DNA from: Carex sylvatica
Lineage: Eukaryota; Streptophyta; Magnoliopsida; Poales; Cyperaceae
Length of the DNA stretch: 64,000 nucleotides
Reading direction: 5' to 3'
Assembly (NCBI GenBank): GCA_964058845.1
Contig: CAXKVR010000056.1
Coordinates: 1 to 64,000 of the forward strand
Each line of letters begins with the position of its first letter. Positions within the stretch are counted from its first letter, which is position 1. Both the position numbers and the translations under genes were made by a program. The notes beneath the pieces are model-generated. The model had not been told where the DNA came from, searched no databases, and saw only the letters and a program-made list of their open reading frames with translations. Shown here piece by piece: positions 1 through 12,693 of the stretch.

Positions 1-1063
1 ATCAATCATCGTGCAGATATGCATTGAAGGTTTAAATGAGACTTTTAAAGCGACAGGTAAAGTCATACCCATTTCTTGAAGAAAGATAATAACTAAACAA
101 ATGAATTATCATTTTAGATAAAGCGACAGTTAAACGTGCTACTACTATTCTTGGGTCAGTTAATGCAATACTACGTACATAAGTTAACAGTTGTATATAT
201 ATTTTGTGCAAAACCACCCAAGAATTCCACAAATAAGCGATGGGAGATTTTTTTATTCAAATTCAAAAGGTAAAAAAAAAAATGCACCGTATGTTTATAG
301 AAATAAAAATTCAAACTCCAAACTGCGTCCTTGTGTGAAGGACTTGATGTCGAAAAAAGGGCACCGTGGATGCTTTTTGGAGGAGTGAATCAGCCTTCAA
401 TTATATATGGAGCAAAAATTAAATGGAATGCAGGGGCCATTCATGGTTGCTTACTTGCTTTCTCTATTTAATAACCTTATGATGCAAAAATCCTCTTAAG
501 TACAGAAAGATAGTTTGCGACTTCGCGTCAGTGTAGTTAAGTTTATCCGGTAGAAATTTGAATTAGCTTCTATAAATATTTAATTTGTTTCAGTACTGTC
601 TAAACTCTTAAAAATATTCTCTCTTGTGATGCCATATATATGATATAAACAACTAAACATATGGTTGGTAAGCTGTTGCACTTAAGATGCACAAGAATAG
701 ATCCCAAAAAAGGGGGGGAAATACAAATCTTAGAAACAGTTAATTCCTACAAAAAGTTACATTCAAACAAGAAGTCACTATATTGACATAGATATATATA
801 AGAGCGCCTTGCATTTTTCTGTTTCATAGGTTGTCTACTTACTGATATTGGTAATTAGGTGACAATTCAGTGCAATTATATGCATACTCTTGTCCGGAAT
901 CTGAACAACTATATATGAAAGTTACTTTTTTTGCTTTCTAATAGACTATTGCAAAGGGATAGACTTGGGTCAGGTTATGTTTTCAGTCGAATTAAGTCGA
1001 TCGGGTTCGGATTACTTTCTACTTCAAATAGGGGTTGCTATATATTGTACTAAATTTGAAAAC
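1..1063. other. AT-rich intergenic spacer
   Basis: No coding exon, RNA gene or clear transposon end was recognised here. Short open frames near 32-388 have no recognisable motif and look like chance. Confidence 0.6.
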
Positions 1064-1121
1064 AAAGATAGATCAATATATAGTACAAACCAAACTGCGC
1101 TATGCATAGTACTATAGCCTC
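1064..1121. repeat. Terminal fragment of a Mutator-type MITE
   Basis: This stretch ends in CTATGCATAGTACTATAGCC and closely matches the right end of the complete MITE at 46396-46897. Only this end is present, so it is a truncated copy. Confidence 0.5.
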
Positions 1122-1309
1122 ACTCTTTTCCTTTTGTGTGTGTGTTTTAAAATATTCTTTCTTTTTATTACTATTTCAATATTTATTAACCTTATTGAAT
1201 AAGAAAATCAAATGAAACATATGTAGGAGATCACCCCAGATATATGCTTGTTCCAAAAGTATACTGTATATTTTATAGGCCAATTAATCCGCAAGTAACA
1301 AAATTGAAA

Positions 1310-1422
1310 GCAGCTAAGTATGTGAGAGGTAGTGGATTCGAAATCTGAATGGAGAGGAGAGGGGGTCATGGACATTAGAATTCGGAAGGTTAGACCTTTA
1401 TCTTTCTCTCTCAAAAAAGAAA
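1310..1422 (+). mobile_element. SINE-like repeat, 5'-truncated copy
   Basis: This copy shares the segment GATTCGAAATCTGAATGGAG and the tail TTAGACCTTTATCTTTCTC with the fuller copy at 1443-1600. The matching segment includes a B-box-like stretch. It lacks the A-box half, so it is a truncated copy into whose tail the second SINE inserted. Confidence 0.5.
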
Positions 1423-1620
1423 AAAGAAATTACAAGCAGCTAAGAAACATCTTTTGGTCCAGTGGCAAAAGATAATACCCTCTATGTGTGGGGTTGTGAA
1501 TTCGAAATATGAATGGAGGATCGATCGTTTATAAACATTGAAATTTCTCAAGATTAGACTTTCATCTTTCTCTCTAAAAATAATAAATAAATAAAGAAAT
1601 AAAGAAATTACAAGCAGCTA
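1423..1620 (+). mobile_element. SINE with 20-bp target-site duplication
   Basis: The 20-mer AAAGAAATTACAAGCAGCTA occurs exactly at 1423-1442 and 1601-1620 and brackets a 158-bp body. The body has tRNA-like internal promoter parts: an A-box-like TGGTCCAGTGGCAAAAG and a B-box-like GGTTGTGAATTCGAA. It ends in an A-rich tail. A long duplication plus A-tail is typical of target-primed retroposition of tRNA-derived SINEs. The element landed in the tail of an older relative. Confidence 0.7.
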
Positions 1621-2790
1621 GTAGTCTTTCTTGTCTTTCTTGTTTTTGTGGAATACGTACAGACCTCAGAAAAGATGTGAGATATGTATTGATCATGCAC
1701 GGAAGCATTTGCCAAAAATATTTCCATAAATAGAGGAGCAGAAGTTTTACCCAGCTACGTATTTAATTTATATTGTTAGTTTTGATCGTTTAATTCCTAA
1801 TTCTGTTAAAACATATCTAAGTTTTATACAAATTATATATATAAGCCTTGTATTTATTGACAAGGACCTAAAGTTGTTTAATTGAATTAGATATATAGTT
1901 TCTATTTTTTTTAGGTTAGCGGTGATTACTGCCAAACATATTTATAAAATGGGAAAAATTATTTACAAGGTTCTATTACTATACAAATATTATAGCCCGA
2001 GATAAATTAATTAACTAGCAAATATCACGGCGAGAAGGGCACAATAGCTCCCCGCACGGACTATCCTACTCCTACACGCATGGAAATTAACCATAGAAAG
2101 ATCTCAAGTATGGTATCATTTAACAAATGATGCACTAATTTTTGTTTATTAGAATCTCATATTCCTTTCTCGTCAGAGGACCCATGTGTCGGCGGCCCAG
2201 CTTAGATATAGTTTCACTGAGTACGTATTATTAATTATTGACTGTATAATTAATTTGTTATATATCTTTGATCCCCCTAACTGATAGAGGCATCATATCC
2301 GATATTTATCCCGAATAGTACTAGTCTAGATTGATAATTATATAATATCAAAATACATAAGCGAAAAGAATTAATGAAAAGCTTCATTTCTTCTCTTTCA
2401 TGGCTGATAGGGACGAAGTTATAAAATTGGGATTGAAGATGCCGAATGTATAAGTTCCTGTTGTTTAACTTAATTTTATAAAAGGGCTAAAATGTATATA
2501 TAGTATTTCTTCTCTTAGCCACCTCTAGTTACTCTTTAGATTCGCTCCTGATTGATCACATATGTACCATTACAAACATACTGAGAATGTTTCAACAGGT
2601 TGGTGAAAACTATTTATGTCTTGTTGGCGCAAACTCATTCGGATCAAAATCAAAATATATGAGCTGCCAATTTATGTTTTATTTGTACATATATTTTTCA
2701 ACCAGACTTCACAAGTTTAGTGAAATTTTAACGAAGTTAAGATGCAAATGAGCAATTGCGCAACCAAGCGAAGGTGAGGAATAGAACTCG
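1621..2790. other. AT-rich intergenic spacer
   Basis: Nothing recognisable beyond low-complexity TA tracts. Confidence 0.55.
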
Positions 2791-3332
2791 ATCTTATGTA
2801 GGGATGTTTATTAGATCCGGTTTATTTGATTTTCAACCGAACTATATATATTTTGAATTAAATAGTCGGTTTTTCGGTTTAGATGGCTCGCTTCAGTTTA
2901 ATTTTTGAATTACTTTAATTTTTTTTATTTGGTTCGATTTGATCTCTCTTATTTCTATTTAGCTAAACAAACTGAAATTTACTAATTAGTATTTACTTGA
3001 ATTACTTCGGAGTTTTATATTTAGCTAATCAGTTAAGCCTCTCTTATGTCAGTTCGACTATATATATTGATAATTATTTCTATGATTATTAATATATTTG
3101 TGTGTGCTGAGTTATGATCTTTGAAAATTAAAATTTAATCTCTTATTTCGGTTCAACCGAACAAAAGTAAATTTACTTCGGTTTTTTATGTTCGGTTTTT
3201 ATTTGGTTGACATGTTTAATTTAGTTGGTTCAGTTAGATTTTTGAAAGTCGAGTAAAATTTTAGTTTGAGTATTAATTTAACCGGTTTTAACCAAACTGA
3301 CCGTTTGAACACCCCTTATTTTATATCTTATG
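2791..3332. mobile_element. hAT-like non-autonomous element
   Basis: The element begins TAGGGATGTTTATTAGATCC and its right part ends GAACACCCCTTA, giving TAGGGRTGTT-like inverted ends. The 8-mer ATCTTATG lies directly left (2791-2798) and again at 3325-3332, with six extra bases before the right copy. The interior is full of TTCGGTTT words shared with 51942-52426 in the PNG1 gene, so the two belong to one family. Confidence 0.5.
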
Positions 3333-3339
3333 CTATATA

Positions 3340-3670
3340 TATAACATAGTAGAACTAAGATGTATTAAAAATTGAAATAGATTGGTGAACATCACTTCAA
3401 AACCTATTGGGTTGGCTTCTAACAACAAATTTAAACTATTGAGACTGATATATATATTTCATGAGTGATGCATTGACATGCAATATATTTATAATATTTA
3501 TAATTAATTTAGTATAGGCTAGCATAAAAAAAGGGTTAATGGTAAGTTAATTTTAATGCATTTTTTCATCATTTTTTGACTGTTTGACTTTATAATAAAT
3601 TAATTCAAATTTATAATTTTTTTGCATAAACACATCACTCACAGGGTAGATAAATTTCAATGGTTTACAT
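3340..3670. repeat. Degenerate relative of the 4201-4610 MITE
   Basis: The block shares its order of words with the intact MITE downstream: a TTGGTGAAC-like start, a TTAATTTTAATGCAT centre, and an ACATCACTC segment. The ends are decayed and no target duplication was seen. Confidence 0.4.
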
Positions 3671-3680
3671 TAATTGTTTT

Positions 3681-4018
3681 GGTCATGTTTGGTTGTGGAG
3701 TAAAGTTACTCCGGATTAAATTGCTTAATTAATTTTACTCATGTTTTACACCTTATTTGGTAATTTAAGTTATAGCTTAAATTAATTCACTTGGAGGAGT
3801 AAGGTGTTGGAAATGCATCTCTATCTATGACAGTGGGCCCTACAAGTGGAGTAAGTGTAGAGTAAGTTAATTCATCTAGAGAGGCGGAGAAAGTTATTCC
3901 GGATTAACTCATGTCTTACTCCATGTTACTCCACTCCTCTCATTTTACTCTATATTTGACTACTTTAGTGTAGAGTAAGAGGTTTACTCCATCTCTTACT
4001 TCGCAACTAAATATGACC
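3681..4018. mobile_element. MITE with GGTCATGTTTGGTTG inverted ends
   Basis: The left end GGTCATGTTTGGTTGTGGAG pairs with a right end whose complement reads GGTCATATTTAGTTGCGAAG. A second copy lies at 44034-44344. There is no coding potential. No convincing target duplication was found, so the superfamily is left open. Confidence 0.6.
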
Positions 4019-4191
4019 AAACCAATCTAATAAATTATAAAGTTAAGCTTGTCAAAGGATTTGTGAGCTTGAGAGCACCCTAGTTTTACTCTACATATAC
4101 AACATGATCACAAAACTCTATCTAATTATTTTAGGGCTTCATGGCACATAATAATAAATTAAATTTTGTACAGCCATATATATGTGTATGG

Positions 4192-4619
4192 TCAATATAG
4201 GGTAGAACTAGGGTGTTCTTAAGTTCATCAAGCTTCTTGGTGAACTCAAACCTAAAATCCATCAAATTGGCTTTAAATGACGAATTCGAACTGTTGAAAC
4301 CCGTCTACCTTACGAGTGATGTGTCCACATATGAAAATTTTAAACATTCGAATTAATGTAGTATAAAGTCAAGCGGTCAAAGTTAGAAGGTTTATAAGTT
4401 AATTTTAATACATTTATTTTTTAATATTTTTTGACCACTTGACTCTATGCAAAATTAATTCTAAAATTAAAATTTTCACACATAGACGCATCACTCGTAA
4501 GTTAGGCGAGTTTCAACGGTTCAGATTTGTCATTTGAAGCTAGTTTGACGGATTTTAGACTTGAGTTCATCAATGAGCTTGGTGAACTTAAGAACACCCT
4601 AGTTCTAATCTCAATATAG
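4192..4619. mobile_element. Mutator-type MITE with 9-bp target duplication
   Basis: TCAATATAG is present at 4192-4200 and 4611-4619. The 410-bp element between has inverted ends (left GGTAGAACTAGGGTGTTCTT, right complement GATTAGAACTAGGGTGTTCT) and is palindromic over most of its length. A 9-bp duplication with long G-initiated inverted repeats is the Mutator hallmark. It is non-coding. Confidence 0.8.
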
Positions 4620-5349
4620 TATCATGTTATTATTAGTAAGTATGCCCTATTATTACATTTGCACTACCTTCGTACGTAGCCCCCTTATTATCTAATGGAA
4701 ACAATTCTATATATAAACCCATATTGACAATATTTGTTCTTATATTTCAGATCATTAGTTTAACATCATTTAGCGCATATATCAAAAAGAAGTTTTTTCC
4801 TAGTTATAAATTGAATAAATTATGTACATAAAAACTAGTATAGTGAATTTGCAAATGTGAAAAGCAAAGCATATTTGTGGCTGTTTTTGGACAGCACCCG
4901 GATTTGCTATATAGGTACTAATCCAGAAACGCACACACTTACACGTGTACTCATACTTACTTTTAACACAGAGAAACACATTCAGATACTCGTGCAAATC
5001 GCACAGTTATCCCAATTGTAACGAAAGCTTAGAGGAAAAAGAAAACAATATATATATAACATCCAGACAACTGAAGTAGTTCATGAGCAAAGCAATGAAG
5101 AATATCAATCTAATTTTACCAACAATAAGAAAAATAATAAAAAAGAAATGCACTATTCTATATATATTATGAAATTAACATGGCATTGAGCATCAGTTTA
5201 TACCATTTGCAAAAAATAGAAACATATGTTGAAACTTCACTAATTAACTTATTATCCTTAGAATTTCTCGACAAACTCAGGTTCTAGGTTTGAAATTAAA
5301 ATTAAGGAAAAAAGGAAAACTAAATTACGGCAGATAAGAGACTGAGTGC
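4620..5349. other. Spacer and 3' flank of the MYB gene
   Basis: AT-rich DNA with no further gene. The part next to 5350 would hold the 3' UTR of the minus-strand MYB gene; the poly(A) site was not resolved. Confidence 0.5.
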
Positions 5350-6713
5350 TTAGCAGTCCCATTGCAGTTGTTCCATTGAATTACCTCCACCATACAACAT
5401 ACCACAAGGCATCAGAGCAGACTCCATTAATTCGATATCAAACGCATTTCCTGCGTAATTGTCATCGATCTCCATACCCTTTTCATTTGTATTATCATTG
5501 AAATCCATCACTCTACCATTCACATAATTTTGAGGTTGAGTTTGCTGTTGTTGACCAACAGCATGTATGGTCGGCGCCACCCCCTCACTTGGTTGAGACA
5601 GGTCCATTGCGTCTATGCCATTTGGGGCCCACATGACAGACTCATCAATAAATCCATTAGTCTGGTTGAACGGAGAAGAGGAAGAAGAACAGGAGGCAGC
5701 ATTGGTGAAGTCAAAAGAGGGATTAGGGTTTTGATCTTTGAAACTCATGAGCACAGAATTTTCTTGATAGGGGTAATTTGCAATAGGTATATTTGGTTGT
5801 TTGATAAGAAGGTTTTGAGGGGGCAATGTGAGGAGTGCTGGATCAATATCGAGTAATGAGGTCGATTTGGTCGGGTCGATGTTGTTCTTGCCGGGAGAAC
5901 TAATGGTGAACGGAGTAGTCGACGAAGGGAATTGAGAGGAGGTATTGTTGGTTAGGTTATTGCTGTATGAATTAGACCTGGAGGTAGGCATTAGGTTATG
6001 AGTCTTTGGATCAAGCCCCTGAGCAACCAATTTTTTCTTGATACAAGAGTTCCAGAAGTTCTTCACTTCATTATCTGTACGCCCTGGAAGGTGTTTAGCA
6101 ATCTGGGCCCATCTGTCAGAGAAAATACAACAGCAACAAAAAACAAAAATATGGAGGAGAAACCAATTAGTTAATTAATCTACAAACATGAATTAATTAC
6201 AAATAAGTTGTCTTGATTTAATTGAAAAAAAAAGATTTATCTATATAGTGTTTTATAAGATCTAAGTACAGTTAGGTTTTCAAACCTGTTGCCCAAGATC
6301 CTGTGCACATCTATGATGATCCTTTCCTCTTCCTCGGTAAATGATCCCCGCTTGAGGTCCGGCCTCAGGTAATTGATCCACCTCAGCCTACAACTCTTCC
6401 CACATCTTTGCAACCCTAAGAGATAACAAAAAGAAGAAGGAAAAAATGAATAGATTAATAAGATTTGATTTAATAAGACTTTGTTAGGTCATGCATGCTA
6501 TAGTAGATCATATATCCTGGTGAGTGTGTGTGTGTGTAATTGGAGAGAGTAAGAGATAGAGGAAAAGAGGATTTACGACTTACCAGCTAGTTTGGGGACA
6601 GCGCTCCAGCAGCCATGGCCATGGGTTGTGATGTACTTGACAAGCTTCTCATCTTCCTCTGGAGACCAGAGACCTCGCTTCACCTTTTGCTTGCTACAGC
6701 AGTGATGACCCAT
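5350..6713 (-). CDS. R2R3-MYB transcription factor, MYB26-like
   Basis: DNA-binding transcription factor acting in the nucleus. Exons on the minus strand are 6713-6584, 6415-6286 and 6112-5350; all introns are GT-AG and the joined frame gives 340 residues. The first two exons are 130 bp each, usual for plant R2R3-MYBs. The protein starts [21 protein letters not shown]2 carries W16, W36 and W56; R3 carries F69, W88 and W107. The MGHHCC start and the stretch [20 protein letters not shown] fit the MYB26/MYB67/MYB103 group, and CIKKKL with GLDPKTHNL follows. In Arabidopsis MYB26 drives secondary wall thickening in the anther endothecium and is needed for pollen release; the same role here is inference. 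The C-terminal half is rich in Asn, Ser, Pro and Gln with a QQQQ run and acidic patches, as in activation regions. MYB61/MYB86-type assignment is the main alternative. Confidence 0.9.
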
Positions 6714-7029
6714 TCCCGCTCTCTCTCTCCTCCTCCTTGCTTCACCTTTTCTATTTCGCTTTCTCTCCCTACCCCCTTTCTCTTTCTTTCTGTTTCCTTT
6801 TGGGGCAAAGAAGAGTGTCTATAACACTGCCCTTTTAAGCCCTAGACTCCCTCCTCTTGAGGCTTACACGTAGAGACCGTTTCACAAGGGACGTCCTCTG
6901 GTGGCAAAGGTGAGAATATATAAGACAAAATGATTCATCACATACACTTGGTCTACCATTGAACAAAAGGGCCTGACAAAGTTTTGTTGCCATTGAATTT
7001 TTTGTCATCTTAGTTACCAATAAATTATA
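6714..7029 (-). promoter_or_regulatory. Putative promoter and 5' UTR of the MYB gene
   Basis: On the minus strand a TATATA core lies at 6917-6922, about 200 bp before the start codon. It is followed by a leader of purine-rich and mixed sequence (the plus strand is CT-rich at 6715-6800). An ACGT core (GGACGTCC) lies at about 6888-6895. Promoter status is inferred from composition and position only. Confidence 0.35.
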
Positions 7030-7440
7030 GATTACGTATCAAGAGCGATTAGCAAAAAGATATACATTGTCGTATTATATTTTTAGGATATATAGTTAAT
7101 CATGAATTATAAATATTGTGTGACGAGAGATCTGTAAAAAGACATACATTGTTGTATTATGTTTTCTAATATATCAGTATATCATTAATTATAGATAGCG
7201 TGGGTAGAACGATCAGGAAAAAGATGTACATTGTCGTATTAATTATTTATGTTGAATCAATGTTTGTTTATTATTAAATTATAGATGATGTGTGATGAAT
7301 GATCAGCAAAAAGATATACATATGATGAATGATCGGCATGTGATAGATTAACAAAAAAAAAAAGAAATACAATATCATATTATTTTCTTTAAAAATACAA
7401 GTTTATCATGAATTATTAATACGTGTCATATATTTTCTTC
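7030..7440. repeat. Degenerate tandem repeat, about 90 bp unit
   Basis: Words such as GATCAGCAAAAAGATATACA and TTGTCGTATTA recur near 7050, 7135, 7215 and 7300 with AT-rich linkers. The copies are diverged, so the array is old. No gene is seen. Confidence 0.5.
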
Positions 7441-9976
7441 AAAAAAGACATATGTCATGTTAATTTTTATAAGATACTTTTTAATTATTAACTATGTAAT
7501 CATAGTAATTCATAATTTCATATATGCTAATGTAAATGAGAAATTTAATTTGTTTCTTCATTATGATTATTTTTATATTTTATTTAACAAATAAAGACTA
7601 CTGTTTTTTATTTTTTCTTCAAATAAAGATTATTGTAGCGTACAAGATTATTTCAATGTGAATGATTATTGAGTTTCGCTAAATTTTAAGTAATATAAAG
7701 ATGCTTCTTTAAGTTATGATTAATTTTTGAACTATTATAATTGCCTTTAAGGTTGTTCTCTCAAAACACAATTAACTAATTAACTAAAATAACTAATGAA
7801 GTAAACTTTGAGAGAAAAAAGCCTAAAAAAAATTATGATTGTTGCAATAACATGTGGTATTCTTGGCCCATAGAGTTAATATAAACCAAGTCTGCATAAT
7901 TTCTCAATTGTTGAAAATAGACCAAGTCCAAGGACCCTGCGACGAAATTTAAAACAAAATAAAATGGAAAGATTAGGATCAAGAAATGTCTTTCACTTTG
8001 CTCGTGAGATTTACTAAAAAAAATATGACCCAACACTCTTTCCTCGGACTTTTGGCCTTATGTTAAACCCCTAAATCATTTCTTGCTTGTTTAATTAGCA
8101 TATACATGCCATCAGATAATTGATTGTCTATTTTTTTTAATTAGTATATATCAAAATATCACTGAAAACCCATATTTGATCAAAACTACCATATGAAGTA
8201 ATTATATATATTATGTAATTAGGCAATCAAAATTTGGACTTTTTTAGGTTTATAAGTAAACCCAAATGTCTAGGAACGAATTAAGAAGCAATTGAGTAAA
8301 TATGGATATAATGTTCGAAAATGAAATTAAGTAATTAACTCAAAACCATCCACATAAGTAGTATACCAGCTATAAGCTAGGAAAGATCAATACGAAGATG
8401 ATTCATAAATAATTCGATCATCTACAACTCAAAAGTTTATTGGTCATATATATACCACTACACACCCTAATTTCCAATTTAAAAGTATACTAACTTTTAA
8501 TTTGGAGTTCTGACATACATTTTTTTTAACTCTCAATTTCAATAAAATCAGCCGCACCGACACTTTCACTTATAAGTTTTGATTACCACCTTTAACTATT
8601 TGAGGTAAATTGACAAAAGTAATTTTGTATCTTTTATATATAAAAAAAATAACTGAAAATTTTAAGTAAATTATTTCATAAAAATTATCTAAGTCTTATA
8701 AGGATTATTAATATGGATATATTATTGAATTGTTTAATTCCACAAAAAATACCATCTTTCCCTAAATCTCATGAAATTTAGCGATATGACATTTTATAAG
8801 GATTCATTATATTTGTTAACATGTCATATTGCTTATTATATGCTTTTAATTAAATTTCCATATCAATTTTGTTGCTAGTAAAAAATCAAATTGTAACCGA
8901 AAAATATAAACTTTTGCTCGTGTTTCACCTCCAAGGTAATTAATTAATATATTCATTATTCACTTCAAAAAAAAAATTTGCATGAATAATTCAGACTTGA
9001 TCAGGTATAATTAATAAGACCAGCTGCGCATATTTCTTGTTAGTTAGATTTAACATCAAAATTAGATTTCAGTCTTTGAGAACTAGCTAAGAAGTAACAC
9101 TAGCATGCAATCTGATAAAGCAAAAACGGTAATTCACATGTGATATATGTACTCCCTCTTTTTTTTCACATTAATTATAAATTAATGTATTGTTTTACTT
9201 TCTTTGTGACAAAAATGGAGTTTAACAGACCGATTTCATTAAGAAACAAGAATATTTAGTGCAATTATACTTAACACATAGATTGTTAATTAATGTTTAT
9301 GCTTTTGTTAGATTGCTTGTAGTGTGAAAATGCATATAATTATTATCATATATAAATTACCTACGCCAGATTTCTAAATTAACAATTGAGTTGTATTGTA
9401 CTCAGTATTTGGTTTCCTACAATAAATAGATTCATCACAGTACTGATATGAACATCCAAAAGGACAAGTACATCCAAATTAAGAAGCAAAAAATAAAAAG
9501 AAAATTAAAAAAACCTCTCAATTGTAATCAAGATCAACAGATCCTGCTCGATCCTGCATGGTTAATTAATATTGCAGGAAACTCGTTGCAGAGAATCCTG
9601 CTGAATTGAAACACAAAGAATTAGGGATGACCGATTGACCAGCAATAGAAGAAAAGGGAATGGGTACGAAATCCTCATAGGAGCTGCATCTGTAGGTAGG
9701 ATACGTGTGAGACAAGATTTAGATTTGGATTTTTTAAGTTTAGGCTATTTTTCCAGTGATTGGAGTGAATCTTTGTCGGTGAGCTAGAGAGCGTGGAGAT
9801 ATAGTCATGTCGGTAATGGCATCCATGCAAATGGATTGCAACCAAATTAATATATTATTTAATAAATTATATTTCTTACTTAAAAAGTTAACATGACATA
9901 AAATACGAATATAATTTGAATATTCGATTATTATGTTGAACAGATTAAATTTCCTCATGTTAAACTTGTTACATCG

Positions 9977-9980
<4 letters not shown>
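7441..9980. other. AT-rich intergenic spacer
   Basis: No gene recognised. A short minus-strand open stretch at 9739-9842, preceded by an AG, has somewhat higher complexity and could be a lone exon or relic, but the peptide is not recognised. Confidence 0.45.

Positions 9981-10010
<30 letters not shown>
9981..10010. repeat. (TA)n microsatellite
   Basis: Pure TA dinucleotide run directly abutting the next MITE. Several MITEs in this window sit in or beside TA/GA microsatellites. Confidence 0.8.
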
Positions 10011-10401
10011 GACTAATGTGCATTCGAATGTATATGGACCGAAATACATACGGTCCAAATTTAACTTTTCAAAATTTTAACGGTCGATCCGAACCATTCA
10101 TCTTGTTCTCCATATTAATATGTGCTTGGAGAGCAAATTTTATATTTTTCTGAATTTTTTTACTATTTATTAAGTATTTTATAAAATTGTTGATCCAAAA
10201 GTGACTTAACAAAACAGTAAAATCAGTAGTAAAATCAACAATTTTGTAAAATACTTAATAAATAGTAAAAAAATTCAAAAAAATATAATTTGGTCTCCAA
10301 GCACATATCAAGATGAATGGTTCGGATCGACCGTTTGAATTTTAAAAAGTCAAATTTGGACTGTATGTATTTCAGCCCATATACATTCGAATGCACATTA
10401 G

Positions 10402-10403
<2 letters not shown>
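10011..10403. mobile_element. Foldback MITE, ACTAATGTGCATTCG ends
   Basis: A 393-bp near-complete palindrome. The left end GACTAATGTGCATTCGAATG pairs with a right end reading the same on the other strand. The inner part includes GGAGAGCAAATTTTATATTT and TTTACTATTTATTAAG, shared with the MITEs at 10775, 47985 and 48345. A (CT)n tract follows at 10404. Non-coding. Confidence 0.7.
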
Positions 10404-10442
<39 letters not shown>

Positions 10443-10774
10443 GGAAGCACCTAGCTATCCCCGTAATAATCCCCTATTTCACCCCCCAGCCATTAACTAC
10501 TTCAATAACTACTAACTACTTAGGGGGACCACCTAATATTTTAAAGATTTTACACTTGGCGCACGCAAGTATTCATCTATAATGCATCAAGTTTCATCTA
10601 TAACGCATCAAGTATTCATACCTAATATAACAGGTATTTTAAAAAGGAGCCTGATAGTTGTACCCCAAACAAAATCCCTGAACCAATCCCCAAGTATTTA
10701 ATATCTAATTTTTATTTTTCAGCGTTAATATCAAAGCATTAAAAGCTCTGTTTATAACCATTTACAATATGAGA
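10404..10774. other. Spacer with (CT)n/(TA)n tract
   Basis: Microsatellite at 10404-10442, then non-coding sequence with the repeated words GCATCAAGT and TTCATCTATAA at 10560-10620. No gene. Confidence 0.5.
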
Positions 10775-11174
10775 AGGGTTCAAATGCACCATTATTTTGG
10801 TGCTCCAATATGCACCATGTCCTTTATCTCCATTTTCAAAGTTCGAACAGTCGATCTGAACCGTTCAACATGATCTTCATAATAAAATATGCTTGGAGAC
10901 CAAATTTTATATTTTTTAGAATTTTTTTACTATTTTTTTAGATAAATACAAAATCACCCTTTTAAGGAGATTCTGGACCATCCGATAAAGTCATATTGTA
11001 CCTATCTAAAACAATAGTAAAAAAATTCTAAATAAAATAAAATTTGGTCTCCAAGCATATTTTATTATGAAAATCATGTTGAGTGGTTCGGATCAACTGC
11101 TTGGACTTTAAAAATAAAGATAAAGAACGTGGTGCATATTGGAGCACCAAAATGATGGTGCATTGGAATCCTCC
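10775..11174. mobile_element. Foldback MITE, GCACCATNATTTTGGTGC ends
   Basis: The left end GGTTCAAATGCACCATTATT pairs with the right end around 11150-11172. The subterminal block TGCTTGGAGACCAAATTTTA is the same as in the other foldbacks here, while the outer 50 bp are different. Non-coding, about 400 bp. Confidence 0.65.
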
Positions 11175-12693
11175 TCTTACAAAATTACTCACAAGTTTTT
11201 AAAACTCTATCTATAAGCATTTAAATTCTAAATCTGGATGGTTTTAACTCCTAACTATTTTCGTCTTCAAGCCAAAAAAGAAAAGATTCTCTTCACCCAC
11301 TCTTATTTTATTTTTTCTTTAATCATTCTCATCCATTTTTTCGATGATCCGTGATAAATTTTGCGAATATAAAAATACAAATATTTTCTACTTGATTTTT
11401 TCTTTCAAATGAGATCCATGAATAAATAATGTAGAGTTATTTTTAAGTCGTTTTTTTATAAAATAAAATCCATGAGCACTTTAAATTCTCAATATTTTAA
11501 ACTTCTCAAATTTATCAATGAAATTTGAAGGCTGACCTCCATCTTAATTTCCTTAAAAATAAAATAAAAATAATATTTAAACCATAAAATTATGCAGAGA
11601 GATTAAATTTTGTGCAACATACCATACCGTACAGTCAAGTTTAATTCCTCAAATTATTTCCAGAGTCAAATTTAAATTTCGAGCCTGTTATCGTACGGCG
11701 AAAGGGGAATTTCTAGTAATTTTATTTTTAAATGACTTCAAGTATTGAGAGAAATTTGATATCTTTAATTCCTCTGTCGTATAAGTATAAGGGGTTAAAA
11801 ATTAATATAGTCTGAAAATATAATAAGACCAAAAGTGTATACATATTGTTTGCTGAAACAAGTAGAAGTCAATCGAATTTTTATACAAGTATTATGACTG
11901 TTTATAATTTAATGCAGCGAGACACAGAGCTAATTTGCTAAAGGACCCAAATGCAAATAAAGTATGGAAAAGAAAGAAAACTTGGATTATGCATGCAGAT
12001 AACAAAACCTAGCCTAATACTAGTAGTTTCTCTTCACTAATTTCACTGGAAAACATGAATTTAAAACATCTTTTAAGATTTATTATATTTATGAAATATT
12101 GAACATTCCTTTCTTTTTGGATTGGTCTCTTTTGATCAATTGGAGTTTGAGTCTTTGACAGTGATGGTGTTTTAACAGGGTTTACATTGACAGCCATTGT
12201 CATCACCTACCTCTCCCTTTATATATGTCTAAAAAATATAAATAGAGACCAGTATATATGCAGAGGGGTCCCACAATCTCTTTTAATTCTTTACTCAAAG
12301 ATTTCTTGTCAATTATCATTGTCTATTTCTTAGTGTCAACGCTGCCCTGTATTTTTTTTCCTTTATTTCTCAAGTTCAATAAATTAAACAATCCCTCCAA
12401 TATTTTGGAACTATATTTTTTTTTTCGAAAATGTAATTAGAAATACTAATTTGTTGAGCTCTTTAATTAAATTTCATTACATATTTAAGGCCTACATGTA
12501 GCACTTTAAATTAAGGCTCTTATAGGCCAATATGTTACATTAAAGACAGTCTCCCTAGATAGCTAAACGTGCACAAATTAAATCAGTTTTAAATAACAAA
12601 TTCAAGTTATTATATATGATCAAGAATTTAGACAGTTCAAGGATATAAAAGTTAAAAATATATATATTTTTGATATGTTAATTATTTTAATGA
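11175..12693. other. AT-rich intergenic spacer
   Basis: No gene, RNA or transposon end recognised. Confidence 0.55.

Noticed and set aside
5530..5856. 108-residue plus-strand open frame
   Set aside because: Shadow of exon 3 of the minus-strand MYB gene; no motif.
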